NCBI GenBank assembly: GCA_948099385.1 | Contig: CANUEZ040000193.1 | Location: 5,096,501 to 5,160,500, forward strand | Reading direction: 5' to 3' | Source: Fasciola hepatica | Taxonomy: Eukaryota; Platyhelminthes; Trematoda; Plagiorchiida; Fasciolidae | DNA: 64,000 nucleotides | Shown: positions 34,707 through 49,895 of the stretch, piece after piece | Layout: the number at the start of each line of letters is the position of its first letter | Numbering within the stretch: the stretch's first letter is position 1 | Position numbers and translations under genes: made by a program | Notes under the pieces: model-generated | Databases searched by the model: none | Told to the model about the DNA's origin: nothing | The model's input: the letters and a program-made list of their open reading frames with translations, nothing else

Positions 34707-37700
34707 TGTAGATGTTCAGCAAACCGTTGAGGGCCAGGTCGGAAAAAAGTGAGGGTAAGGTTTACCATTCACAATCCTATTTATTCACCTCGACTAATAA
34801 TTGGACGACTAGGACCACTTAAAGCAGATGTATTTGTCTCACACTTCGAACAATAAATGAAAACAGTTATATCCCAAGATACTCTCTACGGACGTTAAGT
34901 AGACGCTACATTCCTTTTTATGCACACCAAGGACGAATGTGGAAGCATGTTCCGTCACTTCTACATCATATAATTAACCATTCACATGATGACCGGTTTT
35001 CCGGAAATGAAAACAGAAGACACACCAACTTGCACTGAAATGCATTGTTCATTAGGCATGCAAATAATGGCATTTTATATGAAGCCATCATTTTTTCAAA
35101 TAGATTTATGCTACAAATCCCATATGTGCTTTTCTCGCGTAAAAATTCTTTTTGGAAGATATTCGATTGACTACATTATTACCTTGAATTCTGCACTGAT
35201 ACCACACAATATATTACGAAGAAGAAATTGAATAACATGTTTTCAAAATCCGCTGAGAAACAAAGGAAAAAGTGAGTTTCGATTTAGCGCAGAAATTAAT
35301 GAAATTAACCGGCTGAAATATCTGAACACTCGGTAGAGAACGAAATATTTCTCGGTACTTCACAAAAGCCGGAATTTGGGCATTTCATTAGCACTTCAAT
35401 CAAGCTTATGGAAAAAAAGCAAGAAACTTTGTATTCATGGAGAGCCAACAAATGACAGTTTCATGTCCACATAGTTACAGTGTTATCGGTGTCACGAGCA
35501 AAAGTGTGTGTTGATATTTGTACTGCAGAATTGCTTGAGCTATCGAATTTGTAAGATAAGTAAGAGCAATTCGAGCACACAACTGAAAATATGAGGTTAT
35601 CAGTGCTCAGCATCACTCCTTGGTACTGCAAAGACTCGAATCTGTGTAACTGAATGGTGCACGGAGTATTCTCACCAATCGAAAAGGCTGAGTGAGATGA
35701 GGTGATTATACACCTAGAATACTACGAAGGGTTAGGAAAGGATCACTTTGCTCAGAATAACTCACAATATCTTGAGAAATTTTAGACTGTTTATTTAGTC
35801 CTCTTAGGTTGACGCCAAATGTTACACACTTCTACTGTTAGCGTAATATCTTCCATACTCTGAGAAACCATACGTTAGGTTGCATATATAAGTGAGGGGA
35901 AAGGAGCAAAAGTACTACAGCTTGAAGAGTTTCGAAGTGATTGTTCACCAGTCTGGACGAATTACCGGCATACTGAGTATTGGGGATTGGTCACGAGAAT
36001 TTATTCATATATCACGCCGATAAGCTAGGTTAGCAACCGAAAGAATGAAGCCCTTGTAGGTCCTGTAGTTTTAAAATGCAGTTGAACGTTGAAAGCTAGT
36101 CATTGGATGTGCAACTTACAGTTTTAACAGAGTAATTTAGTAATCTATGGTCGCGATTTACTGTAAAGGATGTATCACATCATTTTATTTGTGTGATGTT
36201 TTTATGGCATGCGTATGCGTTATTTTTTTCATCCAGAGGAAAACCTCGATCCTCGAAGAATTCCATGCTAAAATACCATCGTGTGATGTCGTGATGGATA
36301 TCTTTCACCAAAAGCAGGAAAAATGACTGAACATCAAAATCAGCGGTAGTCACTTTTAGGTAGGTTAGAAAAAGGGTTCATTCAGAACGGAAATATAATT
36401 GTTCTTTCAAAATACATCAAGCCTGGTATAGGTTTCTCGTGCAGTGCATTGCGGAACGATATAATTTATCATTCTCAAATTACACCATTCATCCTCGCAA
36501 TGCTAAATATAGAAATGCATGCACCTCGTAAAGTAAAATCACGAAGCTAAACAGGAAGTAGCAAGTAAAATTAGAGGGTAACATACGTGGATAACAATAA
36601 CAGTGTCTGGTTTAGTGATCAGCGAAATAAGAACAAAATTTATGAATGAGGAGCTAGTTTTTGTTTGACCCGTCAGTTTCTCTTTCATGTTCATTGTAGT
36701 GATTGGACGAAGCAAACGAATTCAAATTATACATAGGCCTCACAATGATATGTAAATGGCGTTAACATTTATTGTGATGTCGTTGGTGGCAGAAAGAATT
36801 AGTACGAAATAGTACTATTGGCTACTGGGTATTGTTCCAGTAAAAAGAACTGAAATGCGATTGATATGGATTGTCACCGGAAACAGTTTAGTGGTCAAGT
36901 ATAGAATGGTTGGGCGGAGGAGCACCGGGTACGCTCATTAGGTGGGCGGCAACATTCGCAAAACCAGCCGTGTGCAATCTGGAAAGTTTTATCCTGTCAT
37001 CCATACACAGTGCCATACTGCTCATGCAAAATTATTTGAATGCAGTTAATGTGGTGGGTTTTGTGTTTTGATCCTTTCCTGTTCAATTTGTTAGTAATTT
37101 CCGTAACGGACAAGCAAGATTAAACCCGCTTTGTTACGGCTCATAGGGTTTGACACCGGAAGACAAAATGTGGTGGATCATAGTCCTCGAAAGAAGATTA
37201 CAGTCATCGACATGTAAATTGCTGATAAAAAAGACAAACAAGATATGATAATGCCTGTCGCAAATCAGTCTTTCAGCCAGGATAAGCAACATATGTGGTG
37301 CACTGATTTGTTCATAACTTACCAACGCCTTTTTCAAGCAACACATCGTGCTACACAGTTCAAGTCAGCGACAAAAAGTGTTTGTATAATCCTAGTTATC
37401 CTTATTTACACGGGTTATTCCCCAATGATGTATTTGTCTTTCATAAATCAGTGTGCATTCTGATCCGCTTTCTGGAATTCTTTGAAGTTATGATAACCAT
37501 ACGAAACGGTAATTCAAAGACTTCTCAATCAGACGCAATACAGTTTGCATGTTTGGAAGGTCCACATTTGGAATCTCGTGGCGATTTTTCCAACGTCAGT
37601 TCTTTACTGTAACAGAGAAGGTTTGTCTTATCATCCAAATACTATGCCATCCTAATCATCTCGAGATTCATGATGAAATTATCCACTGCATCGTGAGTGT

Positions 37701-40700
37701 ATCCTCGAGTCACGCAATCAGCACCCGAGGCACCTGCGTAAAATTCAGGTTTTCAAAGAATTTCTTGTGACGAAGAAGACTGGTCTTTTGCAAAATACAC
37801 ATGGAATCCACTCTCAGCTTCACCCACTTTCAAAGTCACTTTTGTTTGAACATAATCATTACCCATTTGTGTGAAGATTTGGAATGAATTTCGCCGTTTA
37901 TTGCAGAGAAAACTCCAGTATTTTTAAATCAAAAATGTTTTTTATCAGATGAGAAGGCACAATCACGGCTAAGACAAAACACAACAAGGAATTAACATCA
38001 GCCAGGAGTTATGTAGCGTCAGAAGCTACAGAATGCCCGGTTGCAATGGATGTGCGAGAGAAGGGCTTGAGACCTTGGTATGATGATCTAGTGCGACGAT
38101 AAAGCCACATGAAAAATAGGAAAATTACACACTTTTATAAAACATCAACGGTATGAACTCACCATGCCAACCAATCCGAAATACGGATAGGGTATTTGAA
38201 TAATCAAGAAATGAAATGAAGTAGTGTAAGATAAGCTTCTATTTCTCGACTCGGACTATGTAAATCTGTGTGATAAACTAATGAAGAACGAAATTAGTAG
38301 AATAATATGGAGTTGGTAGTTGAAGACACTGCACAAAATGAGATCTAACCTTGCAGTGCAAAGTGGAATAATGAAAGAAGCCCAAACGGTCAATTTGAAA
38401 GTGAAGGACGACTGAAGCGCGGGAATGAAAATTGGCATTTGATGTAAGAAGAACAACATTTGAGCCATTCAAAAAGTCCTTCCAGTAGGAAGATTAACTC
38501 ATTAAACGTGTCAACAAAATTGTAATCACTAGAGGAATGAGTTCTCATTTATTTGGGGAAGTTTGTGTTCAATGAAGTTCCCATATTGAGAGGCCGAGTG
38601 ACTCCAAAAAACGAAGCTTTTATGAGAATCATAGGGACGCCAGACGTTGTGTTGGATTAGTCCCTCTGGTTCGTCGCACATATTTTAGGAGATACAAATT
38701 ACATCGCTGGTTGATACAGTATTATTTTGGTACTGGCTCTTCACTATAATAAACCCGTTTACATTACACCATTCGGTTCTTATGATGAATGATTACGGTA
38801 ATTTGTTTCCATATGATGAATCATTTGGAAGTCAAATGTAATCTTCAGCTGTTCACTTTGATTACTTAACCAAGCTCTCTTCAAGTTGTTTGCAGCAGAA
38901 CGGCTTTGTTTCCACGAACTCTCCCTACGAATTCGTTGATCCTAGGAGTCGATTGTTGTGCGGTCAACGCGGTTTTTACACTGAAATACCAGTGATGGAA
39001 CGACGCTATGTCATGTAGTTGTCACGTTGAGAGCCGGATAGCTTGGTCGTTAGGTGTTCAACTCGTGCTCGTCTATTCACGGGATAGAGTCACAATAACG
39101 ACTCAACAGATGTGCATTGGTGATAATTGCTAACAAGGATGAAGCAGCCGAAAATTGCCTCTGCAATTTTTATTGGTGAGCAAATTTCTGTGAACTGTTG
39201 TCGCGTTTTTTATTATTCCAAACAAATCTCCTACTGGTCAAAATATTCGAGTTAACTATTATCGTTATTGCTTATCAGATAACCTACGTGATTTATTATC
39301 TATGCATTTTCTCATGTAGAATAGAGCATTTAGGGTGAAAGATATATTCCAAATAAGATGTATAAAGAGAGAGAGAATTCATCTGCTTGTCTTTTGTTCA
39401 TCATTTTTCAACGGCGGAAATTTAAATTTATTTTATCATTTTCCTCAAGCTTACACATACAAATAGCCAATAACTGTTAGAAAAGCAGATGTTTGAGGAT
39501 AAGACTCAAATTTCCCCAATATACACACTGTGTGAAATTGTTTTCTCCGAATTCGGCTTACATTCAAACGATCAAAGCCTTATCCGGATTTGAAAAATTT
39601 GCTAGCATGACTTCAGCTTTGGCAAAACTGTACTTGAAATAGTCACTCAGAATTGTGTGTTCAAATCTCGAGGTCCCTATTCAGGATCATTAAATCTACT
39701 TTCTTCATAATCCTTTCACCAGTAGCATCGCTTTAATACTTCTCTTTGCTTGTTCACATTTTTCCGTTTGATATCTATTCTAACACGTTCTGGCTATGCG
39801 GAAACTGTGGACTGAGGGTTTATTTAACTAAAATGTATTTTGAATAGGACACAAAACTCGTCATCATTATTGCGATGGTAGGTAATCAAAACTTATAACC
39901 AAAACCAACTTTTCAACTCATGTATAGCAGCACCTTTGAGAAATTTCCATCCCAACTATTTTGAAGATAATTTGGAAACAAAGAAGTTCTTGTAATTTAT
40001 TATTTTTTAATTTAAACTTATACTGTTGATTTGGCATGCTGTGAGCCGAAAATTCATTCAGAAGTTTTCCAGAAGTGTCCGGTTAAAATCTCGATCACGA
40101 TACAATCTTTCATCTGGACTTGATTCGAAAAAACTAACCAGGTAATATTCGTAGTGCAATATCCATCATCACATGAGGAGTTCGGTTGCACTTCCTTGTG
40201 TCCAGTGGGTGAGCTTCCGGGTAAACTGAGCTGTTACACCTGATGAGTAAAAAACCACCATTCATTTACTTCTAGATATTAAGCTAATCTGGTCAAATTC
40301 TTATTTAGACAGAAGAAACAACATTAAACAAAACCCACTGGCCTGAGGAAATTAGATTCCCCAAGCCACCCATGTTATGAAATCGCGTGCAAGAAGTAAT
40401 TCGAGCTGGAACGTTAAATGATCGACCTCCGAATTTCAAAGTAGTACTACAATCCAACTTCCAGTTCCAACCATCCACATTTATATAGAAGTGGTATGAT
40501 ATAGTTCGACTCCATCTCAATTACTCAATCTAATATTGATACACGGGAGTATCCACTATTACTGAGTCCATAAAATTAGTGTCAACATAGTTTAGTCGAG
40601 ACAGTCCTTAAGGGTTCGAAATTGTATTTCTTTCTATGCGTTCGAAGTCACACAGAATTTTATGGAAGGTACGCACTGGGAGATATCACTAATCAAGAGC

Positions 40701-41221
40701 AGAGTGATAAATGTCCGCACTTTGCCGCACTGAATATCACTAATTTGGTATGCCTTTGGCGGCGAATTCGTGTATATATTGGTACGTTTTCACTCAGTAA
40801 GATGTACTGCTTTCGACTCCAGAAAGTCCTCAATGCTGGAAAACCACTTTTATCTTGTTTCATCTTAGCAGACGTCTTTGTTTACACTCACTAGGTGGAT
40901 AATCAGTCAATATCCTTCTCACATTTTCGCATAAGCCTGCATCTTATTGAAAGGTAATTATGCTTCAGCCCGGGTAGTAATGACTTATCCATCTAGCTAT
41001 GCAACGATAAAATTGACCCATAATGAACACGTGAACATTCCATGAACGTGCCTGCAAATCCGCCTTATTCTGACTTGGTCTCTTGAACGCTCAGCATTCA
41101 AAATGTGATTCGCGCACGAGTTCTCGAAATGATCACGCAAAAGAAAGGACTTTTAAATTCATTAATATATCAGAAATCACCATATTGTGAACATCTTCAC
41201 CAACGATTACGTTTTCCTTGC
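34707..41221. other. no recognised gene; a few weak exon candidates
   Basis: A minus exon at 35183-35252 has a good acceptor (tttgtttctcag) and donor (AAG|gtaata) and encodes DFENMLFNFFFVIYCVV, a hydrophobic stretch that could be membrane-spanning. On minus, 40892-40936 is open between splice-like sites. On plus, 37400-37480 and 40643-40747 are open and protein-like without paired sites. A plus-strand ATG at 39138 starts MKQPKIASAIFI followed by a GTGAGC donor and could be a leader exon. None has a recognisable product. Confidence 0.25.
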
Positions 41222-44009
41222 GATAACATATAATTCAAACTTAAATGGCATGACAAATCAAGTGTTTGGTCGTCATTAAAGTCATTTCAATAATTTCTAT
41301 TATTCAAACGAGTTTCGTTTCACTTGTTATCGGAGAACATTTTTGAAATAATCTAGGGTCATGCATCAACAGCATCTTGACATTGTTTCACCAAAATTTT
41401 CATCAGGAACATACGATGTTTTTTGACAAAATCAACTTGAGGGTTTTTATTTTAGTTTGGGTCTAATCCACAGACGGCACCCATAAGTCTGCTTTTTCGG
41501 CCTGACCAAAAGCACAAACACAAGCCATTACGATTATTAAAGTAACTTAACTCGAAGCTGAATGGTTCTACTGAAGTGAAATGGTGTACACGTGAAGAAG
41601 GAAATAAATTCTTGGGCTTTGCAAGGTCGGTGAAATATTTTATCATTTTCAGAAGGCTCAGTAGTACATGCGTGCATTAACTCTTTAGGTTTGCATAAGA
41701 TGTTCACCGGTTAGTCTGTAGCCTGCAGGATTACAAGCCTTTCAGTTTTCGGGCTGAATAAAAATATTTCTTCCGTCGATGTACTCACGTGTCTATGTGT
41801 GTGTGATTAGGCTCTCATTGTGAAAGAGAAGGACACGGAGTACGCAAGAATTGCTCGGTACATCGTTTTCAGTTCCTCATGTCGCTGAATCTAATTATTA
41901 CGTCGGGCTGACGAATTTTATTGTACGTGCGATCGACGTTTGCGGCTTCTGTTACTCTAACAGGGGAGCAAAAAAATAATACGGTGTTGATTGAAACTAG
42001 TATCGTATGACTTTTATTGGAAACGTCTGTAACAAGTGACATAGATGGAACGCTTGCGAATCAGCCCGAATACCAAAATTATACTGTGGAGTATTCACAC
42101 GATTTCCCTCTGGGTTTTCTCTCTCGAGACTAGGTATGTATACACTTAACTTAGATGAGTCATTCAAAAGTTGGCAGTGAATTCCGCAACGCTGATTTAT
42201 TTAGCCACAAAACACATTCATTGCAAAACCTTATTGCTCTGTCCAACAAGATTAAGCTCTATTCCAAGCCCACAATCTGAAGATATATTTGTTGCCAATA
42301 AGGTTTCGTGCTACAACCAGTGATTGCCTCGCTATTTGTTGTTTCACTGTGGTCTTTTATTCCTAAGAAATACGTTAGGTGTTTTGCCCTTATGTGTGTG
42401 ATAGTTTGTCAATTTAACACAAACACCAAGTTCAATCGTCCCTCTTACTTGCTGAAATTGGAGCATAACAATAAACAAATCCGATTCTGAGTCAGTAAAA
42501 TATTTTTTCATTCAGTAAATTTGGTGTATTATTTATTCTTTATATTCATTCACAACTGGGTAGGCAACGACCTTAGTTCATTTTATGGTCTGTTCAATCC
42601 ATGGTAAAACCAAATCGAAATTTTGTATCGTGAAGTGAATGACAAATGTTGACGTGAACATGAGTAGTGAATACTCAGCTAAATGACAAGAAAATGAAGC
42701 CTAAAATTTCGATTCTGGAGAAATATGGTGTCGATGAGCTCTTAAATAAAGATCCGACTAGGCTGGAGCACAACATCTACATTTGCCTCCGTTATAAAAC
42801 ATAACCCCTTTCCTAACGTTGAATTCTAGCTTACACAAAAAAAACACAAATCGGGAATTCAGAATGTTACAGAACTTTCCAACGTGCATTGCTTCGATGA
42901 AAGAAAGTTCTCGTAGTTATTTCCGCAGAGGTGCACAGTGCAAATTCAATTGGTGAACATCACTGTATATATGTAACTTTTACCATAAGCTGATTGCGGT
43001 TAAAAAAACCGGTTTGGGAAGTCGAAAGCGAGAAAATTTCGTTTCTTTGTTTTTTAATCCCCGACGTTCGAAGTTCATTAAGGGAACTGCTGGAAAAAAT
43101 CAACAAGAGACAAAAAATCAGCTTTGAACTTAATGTGAGAAATGCGTTTGTTTTCAGATTGACGCAGGTCTGTGATGCCCATTCTGACTGCATTAGTAAT
43201 TACACTTTCAGTTTGTCTTATCAGCCTTTATTTACATGTATTCATGCGAACCGCTAAATCACTGCATCGAGATCTTGCTAACTATGCCTGTACATGACTC
43301 CAGGGCTGACATTTTCGACAAAATACATTTTTGTACCTCTTTGTGATTCAGCTACTCATAAAGTTATATGATAGCAGCGCGTTTATTATTTTCAAATAAA
43401 TGTGTCCTTGGTAAAACCGGAATGACAAAAACCTAAACTAGCGTCTCCTTGCCTGATCAGACGCTGGGATGGAATTCGTTTTCCATCCAAATATGGTCAT
43501 GTTTTTAGAAAGTCACCTTTCTCCTGCATTTGACCCACGCCATTTCCATCCAGAAGACTATTTTTTCTGAAACACAGTATAGTAGCCCAGTAACTGGATT
43601 TTTCGATTCACTCCGTAGTAGTAGTTTCCATCGTGTTCTTGCGTTTCCGACTGGTCATTTGACGTTTTCCGTAAGATCGTCCAAACAGACAATATAAACG
43701 GTAATGGTGGTGACTTAATTAGGGTTGTGCTGGTCATCGCTAAATATGCTAGTTAACACCAGTACAATTTGTTTTGATTCAGTACAGGTGAACTGAGACC
43801 TTCAGATATATGTGTGTGAAACGGTGCTAATAAAAGTTGCTCACACAGTGTCTACTTCTGACCAAGTTGGTGCTAACAATAAACTTGACCGCACATAGTC
43901 TTCAGTAACGCATTAGTGAAATTCATTATAGTGGGACAGTAAGATTTGATCTGGATGAGGCGTCAGACTATGGAATTATGATGATCAATTGTACTCAAAT
44001 GGGGTTAGA

Positions 44010-45030
44010 GAGGTTTGCGCCTGCAGGTTTCATATGAGATAGAAAGTGGTTGTATATATTGGCCATCAGAGGGACAGAAGAACCTGAATTGATTACTTCA
44101 GGTTTTATATCTAAACACCACAAAATGAATTCGAGCATTCATCTAGAATATACTTATATTGACAGTAACAGCGGCGCAATACTACAACACTTGATTAATA
44201 TTGGACACAAAATCAGTTCGATGACAGCTTTCAAACCAATCCTGGTGACACTCAAGTGATTGCTGGTTGCAAATGAAGACACCTTACAACTGCAACATTG
44301 ATACCAAAAGTGTGAAAATAGTAAAAATTTACTCAGCTTTTATTATTGCAATGGCATGAGGAGTAATCAATGAATAGCTGCAACGCAGTACTCTTCCCAT
44401 TCATTTCGCTTTGCATCTCAGTCTTTCCGTTTGCTTTTTACCACACTTCGAGCAAACTTTCACGTACTGTTATGTTCTAAGGACCATTATGTTCCGACAT
44501 GCTGTTACAATATTGCATTTTCTGAATGGCTGATGATGGTCGATTAGTTTAGAACATTTGATTACCATATTGGAGACCAGTCCTTCGAATCCCCGAACTG
44601 CCGGTTGTTTCTGTAGTTGACAGCAATTCGCTGTCTTCCGGCTCGTTACACATTTGACCTACTAGGACCACGTGTAATTCTCCACTACAAGTTTCAGTGT
44701 CAGATTGTCGATAATACTTGATATTGCTGTGGGTGTTCCACCGCAGTGGTGATCATGCATGTAGTGAGAAAATGTAAGCTCGAACAATGCTGTCAGTATG
44801 TATCATTATTCTCTTTGATACCCAGTAAAAAACAATATACAATTGATTACACGAACTGGCATATCTCAAAGAGGTTCATTCTCTATTTGCTGTTTTGTAG
44901 GAATCGCTCAGCACATAATGCGAAAAATAAGTTTTCGAGTCTCAGAACAACCGATAAACAGAATCGTGAAAAATGTTTACAGCTTATACACTGAAGACGA
45001 ACTACATCGGTCGCCTAGCCGAAGAAAAAT
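44010..45030. other. block present in copy 2 and absent from copy 1
   Basis: The two copies agree up to a shared CAAATGGGGTT and again from a GAAGA-AAAATAA-TCGTTGGG string. Because the right junction is conserved on both sides, a deletion in copy 1 is as likely as an insertion in copy 2. Within it, 44904-45046 is open on plus after a good acceptor (tatttgctgttttgtag) and encodes IAQHIMRKISFRVSEQPINR, product unknown. A tRNA-like stretch lies at 44528-44605. Confidence 0.6.
44528..44605 (+). repeat. tRNA-derived SINE-like head
   Basis: GGTCGATTAGTTTAGAACA has A-box spacing, and CCTTCGAATCCCC about 45 bases on fits a B box. The intervening TTTGATT-ACCATAT-TGGAGA could be a decayed anticodon arm. 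No canonical cloverleaf forms. It sits inside the copy-2-specific block. Confidence 0.4.
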
Positions 45031-46924
45031 AAGTCGTTGGGTTTGACCTTGTTCGTTTTCTTCACATGTTGTTCGCATATGATGTTGTGCTATCGAAAAA
45101 AGAATCTTTAAGATGTGGAAATTATTATAATATTTAAGGGAAATCTTAATTTAGTTTTTCTGCCAGATGAGTATTGTGGAAATATGAAATGAGAATTTTG
45201 TGGATCGATTAAGTCCAAAAACACGTGTGCTGTGGTGGAAATTCGTCACACATGAGTCCCAGTGAGAAATGAAGCAGACATGCAACAAGCTGTCAGCCTC
45301 GAACAGAAGAGTAAACATGTGGCAGGAACAATACTGAACTCGAGTAGGCACGTTTTACATACAAACTCATTTCCCTATCAAACTATCACCTTTAGCATGG
45401 CTTACCCGTTATGCGCATTTTACATCATTCCAACCTTGGGTCGAGAGGTCATAAGTCAACTAAAAAGATACCTTGAACTACGCCACACCTACAGTGAGAC
45501 TGGTGATTGACAGAAAACACAATAATATTTACAATAACTGTTCAATTAACAGTAACACACTAGTTTGGATGAAGCTGTAAAAGTGCATTAACTAAATAAG
45601 TGCATCATAAAACTGCAGTTCACGTTTCCAGCGGTTTTTCAATGACCAAGCCTGAACATTTTGGTAGTCGATCCGCCAATTCCTACACCCAACGATTAGC
45701 ATTATTGCACGTTAGTGGACCATTATGTGCGGTACCAATACACATGTAAAGTTAGTGACGAATTGGCACCATATCATGCGAAACTGTTGTGCAATAAGCG
45801 TTTGACGGTCAGCTTGGATTTATTGTTGGTCAGAATAGTAAAACAATTTTGATACCCAATCAGCTGGCCGAATAATGCATGTCAAAATATATTTAAGTGA
45901 TAGGTAAGCAAAATAAAATAAATAAATAGCAATTAGTTTTACTTCTCATTTGTTATACATCACAAATCCGATGGCCCACTAGGACGATCACGTAATCATA
46001 AAAACAGCTACTGCAGTGATTGAGCAATAAATTAATTAAGATATGTTCGATAAAGAATAAATAACAAGGGTGACATCATTTATCTTCCAGTATATATAGT
46101 CAATTATATCACGAAGAATGACGATAGCACACCTTATCATCAAGCAGCTGAAAAGCAATCTGTCTACTCATGACTTAAATTTAGAAGGAACAGTGAAGCA
46201 GATATGGTAAACGAGTGAAATCAATCGCCCGTTACACATATCCGAAAACGGAAAGATGTAATACGTTGCTGGAATCCAAGCTTTGTTCAACTCTCGATTA
46301 TATCTCATTTTACGAGTGAAAGGCAGAATATCCGTGTATTCCAGCTCTCAATGTGGGTCGGGTGACGCAGGCCGAACCACAGCAAGACCGTACCAACGCA
46401 CACAGACGTATCACCCGAGTTGGTAAAATAAAAGTCTAGTGAAAAGCGGACAAACGACATTTACCATCTCTTCCAGTGAATCGGATCATTGGATGAATAC
46501 TAATGGAGTCCCTCTTCCCAAAAAAACTGTCAAAGTAATAGCAGCAAGTAACGCCAATAAACCAGATCTCGGCAACCGCCGATTGAGTCTCAATCCGCAC
46601 GAAACAACATCACATTATGCGCTCACAATCAACATTTCAGATCTCTGAATGTATCCTGGTTACCCACAAAAATAATGTGACGAAATCACTAACACCAAAC
46701 AACTGATAGTTATCAACACAATATCTGTCGTAACACTGATAACAACACTACTGTATGGACACCAATTTAGCAATTGCTGTAATCAAGATTATCGACTTTC
46801 TTTCTGATTTTCTATCATCCAGTGTGCAAAATCCATAAAACGTATGATATGTAAACACAAATGTGACGCTGACAACTAGTTGTTTTGATACCGACTGTTC
46901 TGATGTCTCAATCATGTGTCTTCA

Positions 46925-48470
46925 CTCAACTGTATTTGTCAAATCAGATGAATATTCATTAGTTGCAGGAAAATATTGTTCAAATATAATCAAGAACCAA
47001 AACAAACAGGTGAATACGACACTGGTAACCGTCACTTCAAGTTCAGTTTCACATATGAACAACGTTCTTCTAATTTATCTTCTAACCTGGTATAACTGGA
47101 AAATAATGAACATATGCAAATCTTCTAATGAAAGCTGATTTCATCAAATTATAAATTGGGAAAAACGTTTGACGTTCATTACTCGCATTCCATGAACGAT
47201 GTATGATCGTAACTTGCGTGTCTTCTGCGGTTGGGCAGCTTTCTGGGCGCGTCTGACGCATGAAGCATCACCAATATCACATCGCCACTAACACTACCAC
47301 CAATCATTTACGATGCTCACGTCAAACGGATTGACAAGTTCGAATATCGTTGAGTCAAATGGTAACAGTCAACAACCTGATATCCACCGTGCACAGCGTG
47401 AGCACACATGACCTTGTTCATGCGAGATTTGCTGCGACAGCGAAATGAGTAATCACGTTAAGTGAATCAAGTCCATCGGTTTGGAAACATGGTTGGATCA
47501 CGTGATGGTTTCGAGTTGTTCATGATGCCATGTGCTTCTAGTTCCTCCATTGGGGAATATCATGTGTGATGACGTAAGGCCTTGTCTCCGAACGACTTGA
47601 GGCAGTCACTATTCGTTCATCGATTGATGATGCAATCGTGTTGGGTTTAATGCTCAAGTCACACTCGAATGTGTTGAGTCGTTGTATGACGTAACTAAGA
47701 CTCGGTACGGCCAGTGTAAGTAGTTGTGATCCAATATTTCACTTGAAATGTGCAGCTGAACTTGGTGTGAATAGACGGTGGATCCTTTAATATAGGCGTG
47801 TGATCGAGGAATTACGTGAACACAATTAGCGGTTCGGCAATACAGTAGATACGCCTGAACTTAGCTTCAGAAGTTTATTGGTTAGGTTGATTATATCATC
47901 TCGTTTGTGGGGAATTTTAAAATTTATTTCCAATTTCAGCAAACGATCATTTTGTTATCAGCTTCAGACGATAATACTTTGACAGGAATAATGCTGGATA
48001 CGCAGTTGATATCAGCGTTTCACTAATCCCATTGATTTCTCCATCCAGTGTATCTGTCGTCAAAATTATCTCTATGGTGAGATATAATGTTTGCAGTGTG
48101 TTTATCTTGTACTTCTCTGGAACAATTTTAGTGCAGTTTAGAGAATTCATCGGTCAGGTTTCATTCCGGAAGACAGTTCGTTTAATTGAACCATTCTCTC
48201 AATATTCGCTGGGGATAGGCAACGTCATATTTGAACAAAGATTATTGTAGATTGTCAACTGTCACTATTTTGTAGAGTTTCGGTCCTTGATGATACTACT
48301 CGTTCTGTTATCTGTATTTCCCGTGTTTATGACACACCAAGCGATTTTAAAAGAAACGTTTGACTGAAGTTATCATCACTGCCGTTGGGAGTTTCATCAG
48401 AGAAAATGAGGAAACTTTGGTCATTTTGTGTCGATAAAGCTTCATGGGTGAATAAAATATTAAGTAAGGA
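46925..48470. other. block present in copy 2 only
   Basis: Copy 1 joins directly across this block (19028-19066). Positions 47200-47900 are richer in G+C and CpG than the surroundings, which suggests a younger or different insertion. Positions 47947-48150 (-) and 48032-48250 (+) are both open; I recognise neither product. An acceptor-like site (atttccaatttcag) ends at 47939. Confidence 0.45.
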
Positions 48471-49194
48471 ATAAACCTGTTTAGGGTAAAAACTGGTCTA
48501 CGTCGTCTACTCGGTTCTATTCTACCATATTCGCCACCCGATGTCTGAATTCCGTCACGATAACAAAATGAGCTTTTGGTTGAATAAAATCGCCCGAAGA
48601 GACCAAGATAGATTAGGCTGATGGGAATCGATGTTTGGAAAGAACGAAAAGTAGTTTATGATGGCCTAAAGCTCACAGCTTTAGGAAGTCCCATTTCTGA
48701 AAGGTATATGTGCTGTCTGGTGGGCAAATTGGACTTGCATTTACAGGGGAACCGAGGTTATTCGGAAAAACCCCTTCATCATATTGGTGCATCAATTCCT
48801 TTTTCGTCTCCACGTTTCCCGACAATAAAACCATTTTCTGTTTGCTCTTGAAAACCATTATGATGACGATATCAAAGTAGCAGATTCAAACTTCCGATCT
48901 ACCCTGTGCAATAACGTGCTTGACATCAGATTACCCAGAATTTCCTTGACATGTGGATAGATGTGGTTTGGTTCTATTTGGAACGGGACTGTGTGTGGGA
49001 TATGCCACACGTTTTATTCTGCAAGGCTCTTGCCTATTTAAAATTCATAGTAGACTATGGTCATGTGTTCGTACATGATTGTAAGTAATTAACCGATGAG
49101 GGCTAGTATGTACTGAAAAAGCTATGTATTCTGAATACAGATTGCATTTTGTGTTGATGCAATCATTCTTCAAGCAAACATGAAGCGATTCTCA

Positions 49195-49262
49195 GTAAAG
49201 CTCAGTTCAGTTCAGTTCAGTTCAGCTCTCCTCAGCTTGGTTCAGTTTAGTTCCGTTCGTTT
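49195..49262. repeat. TTCAG pentanucleotide tract, copy 2
   Basis: Same pentamer tract as at 19776-19846, at the homologous position. Confidence 0.85.
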
Positions 49263-49895
49263 CAAACACCTATTATTCACGAAGTGGTTATGGTAGTTCT
49301 CGTTTCTATCTCACAACTGGAATCTCAACTGCAGCTCAAACAAGGGGATAACTACGAACAATTAATTCCAGTAGATGAATAATGCATTTACAAAAGAGCC
49401 AACCAAATGCATTTAACTCCCATGTGGGACCACACCCAGGAAGTCTACAACAAGTCACATGGCCTTTCCATACCTTTCTCTCATATCATGTCATGGACTG
49501 GCCAATTTCATTGATCTGCTCCACCAACTACCTCCCTCAGCGAAAGACCCGCTCCAAGTTGTTCTATCCAGTGATATGTAGGACACTGTTTCATCTAGAT
49601 AATGGATTCGGATTTCTTGAGAAGCGACTTTTGCTGTTAACCATAAAATGTTGGTGTGTGATTGACGAGGGCAGGCCTGATAGACTTTCGCGAATCACTG
49701 AAGGATTCTGTAATGAAATGGACTTCTGCGCTAATTTCTCGTACGTGAACCGCCAGGATTTATATGCATATTTGTATTCGTCAGTTGGACTTCTGACAGG
49801 GTTTTGAAAGCCATGCAGTATATCAGGCCCAAACAATTTCAACTCCCACGAGAAAAGTATAACTGTGTGAACTTTCTTGGATCCTGTTGGGTTAC

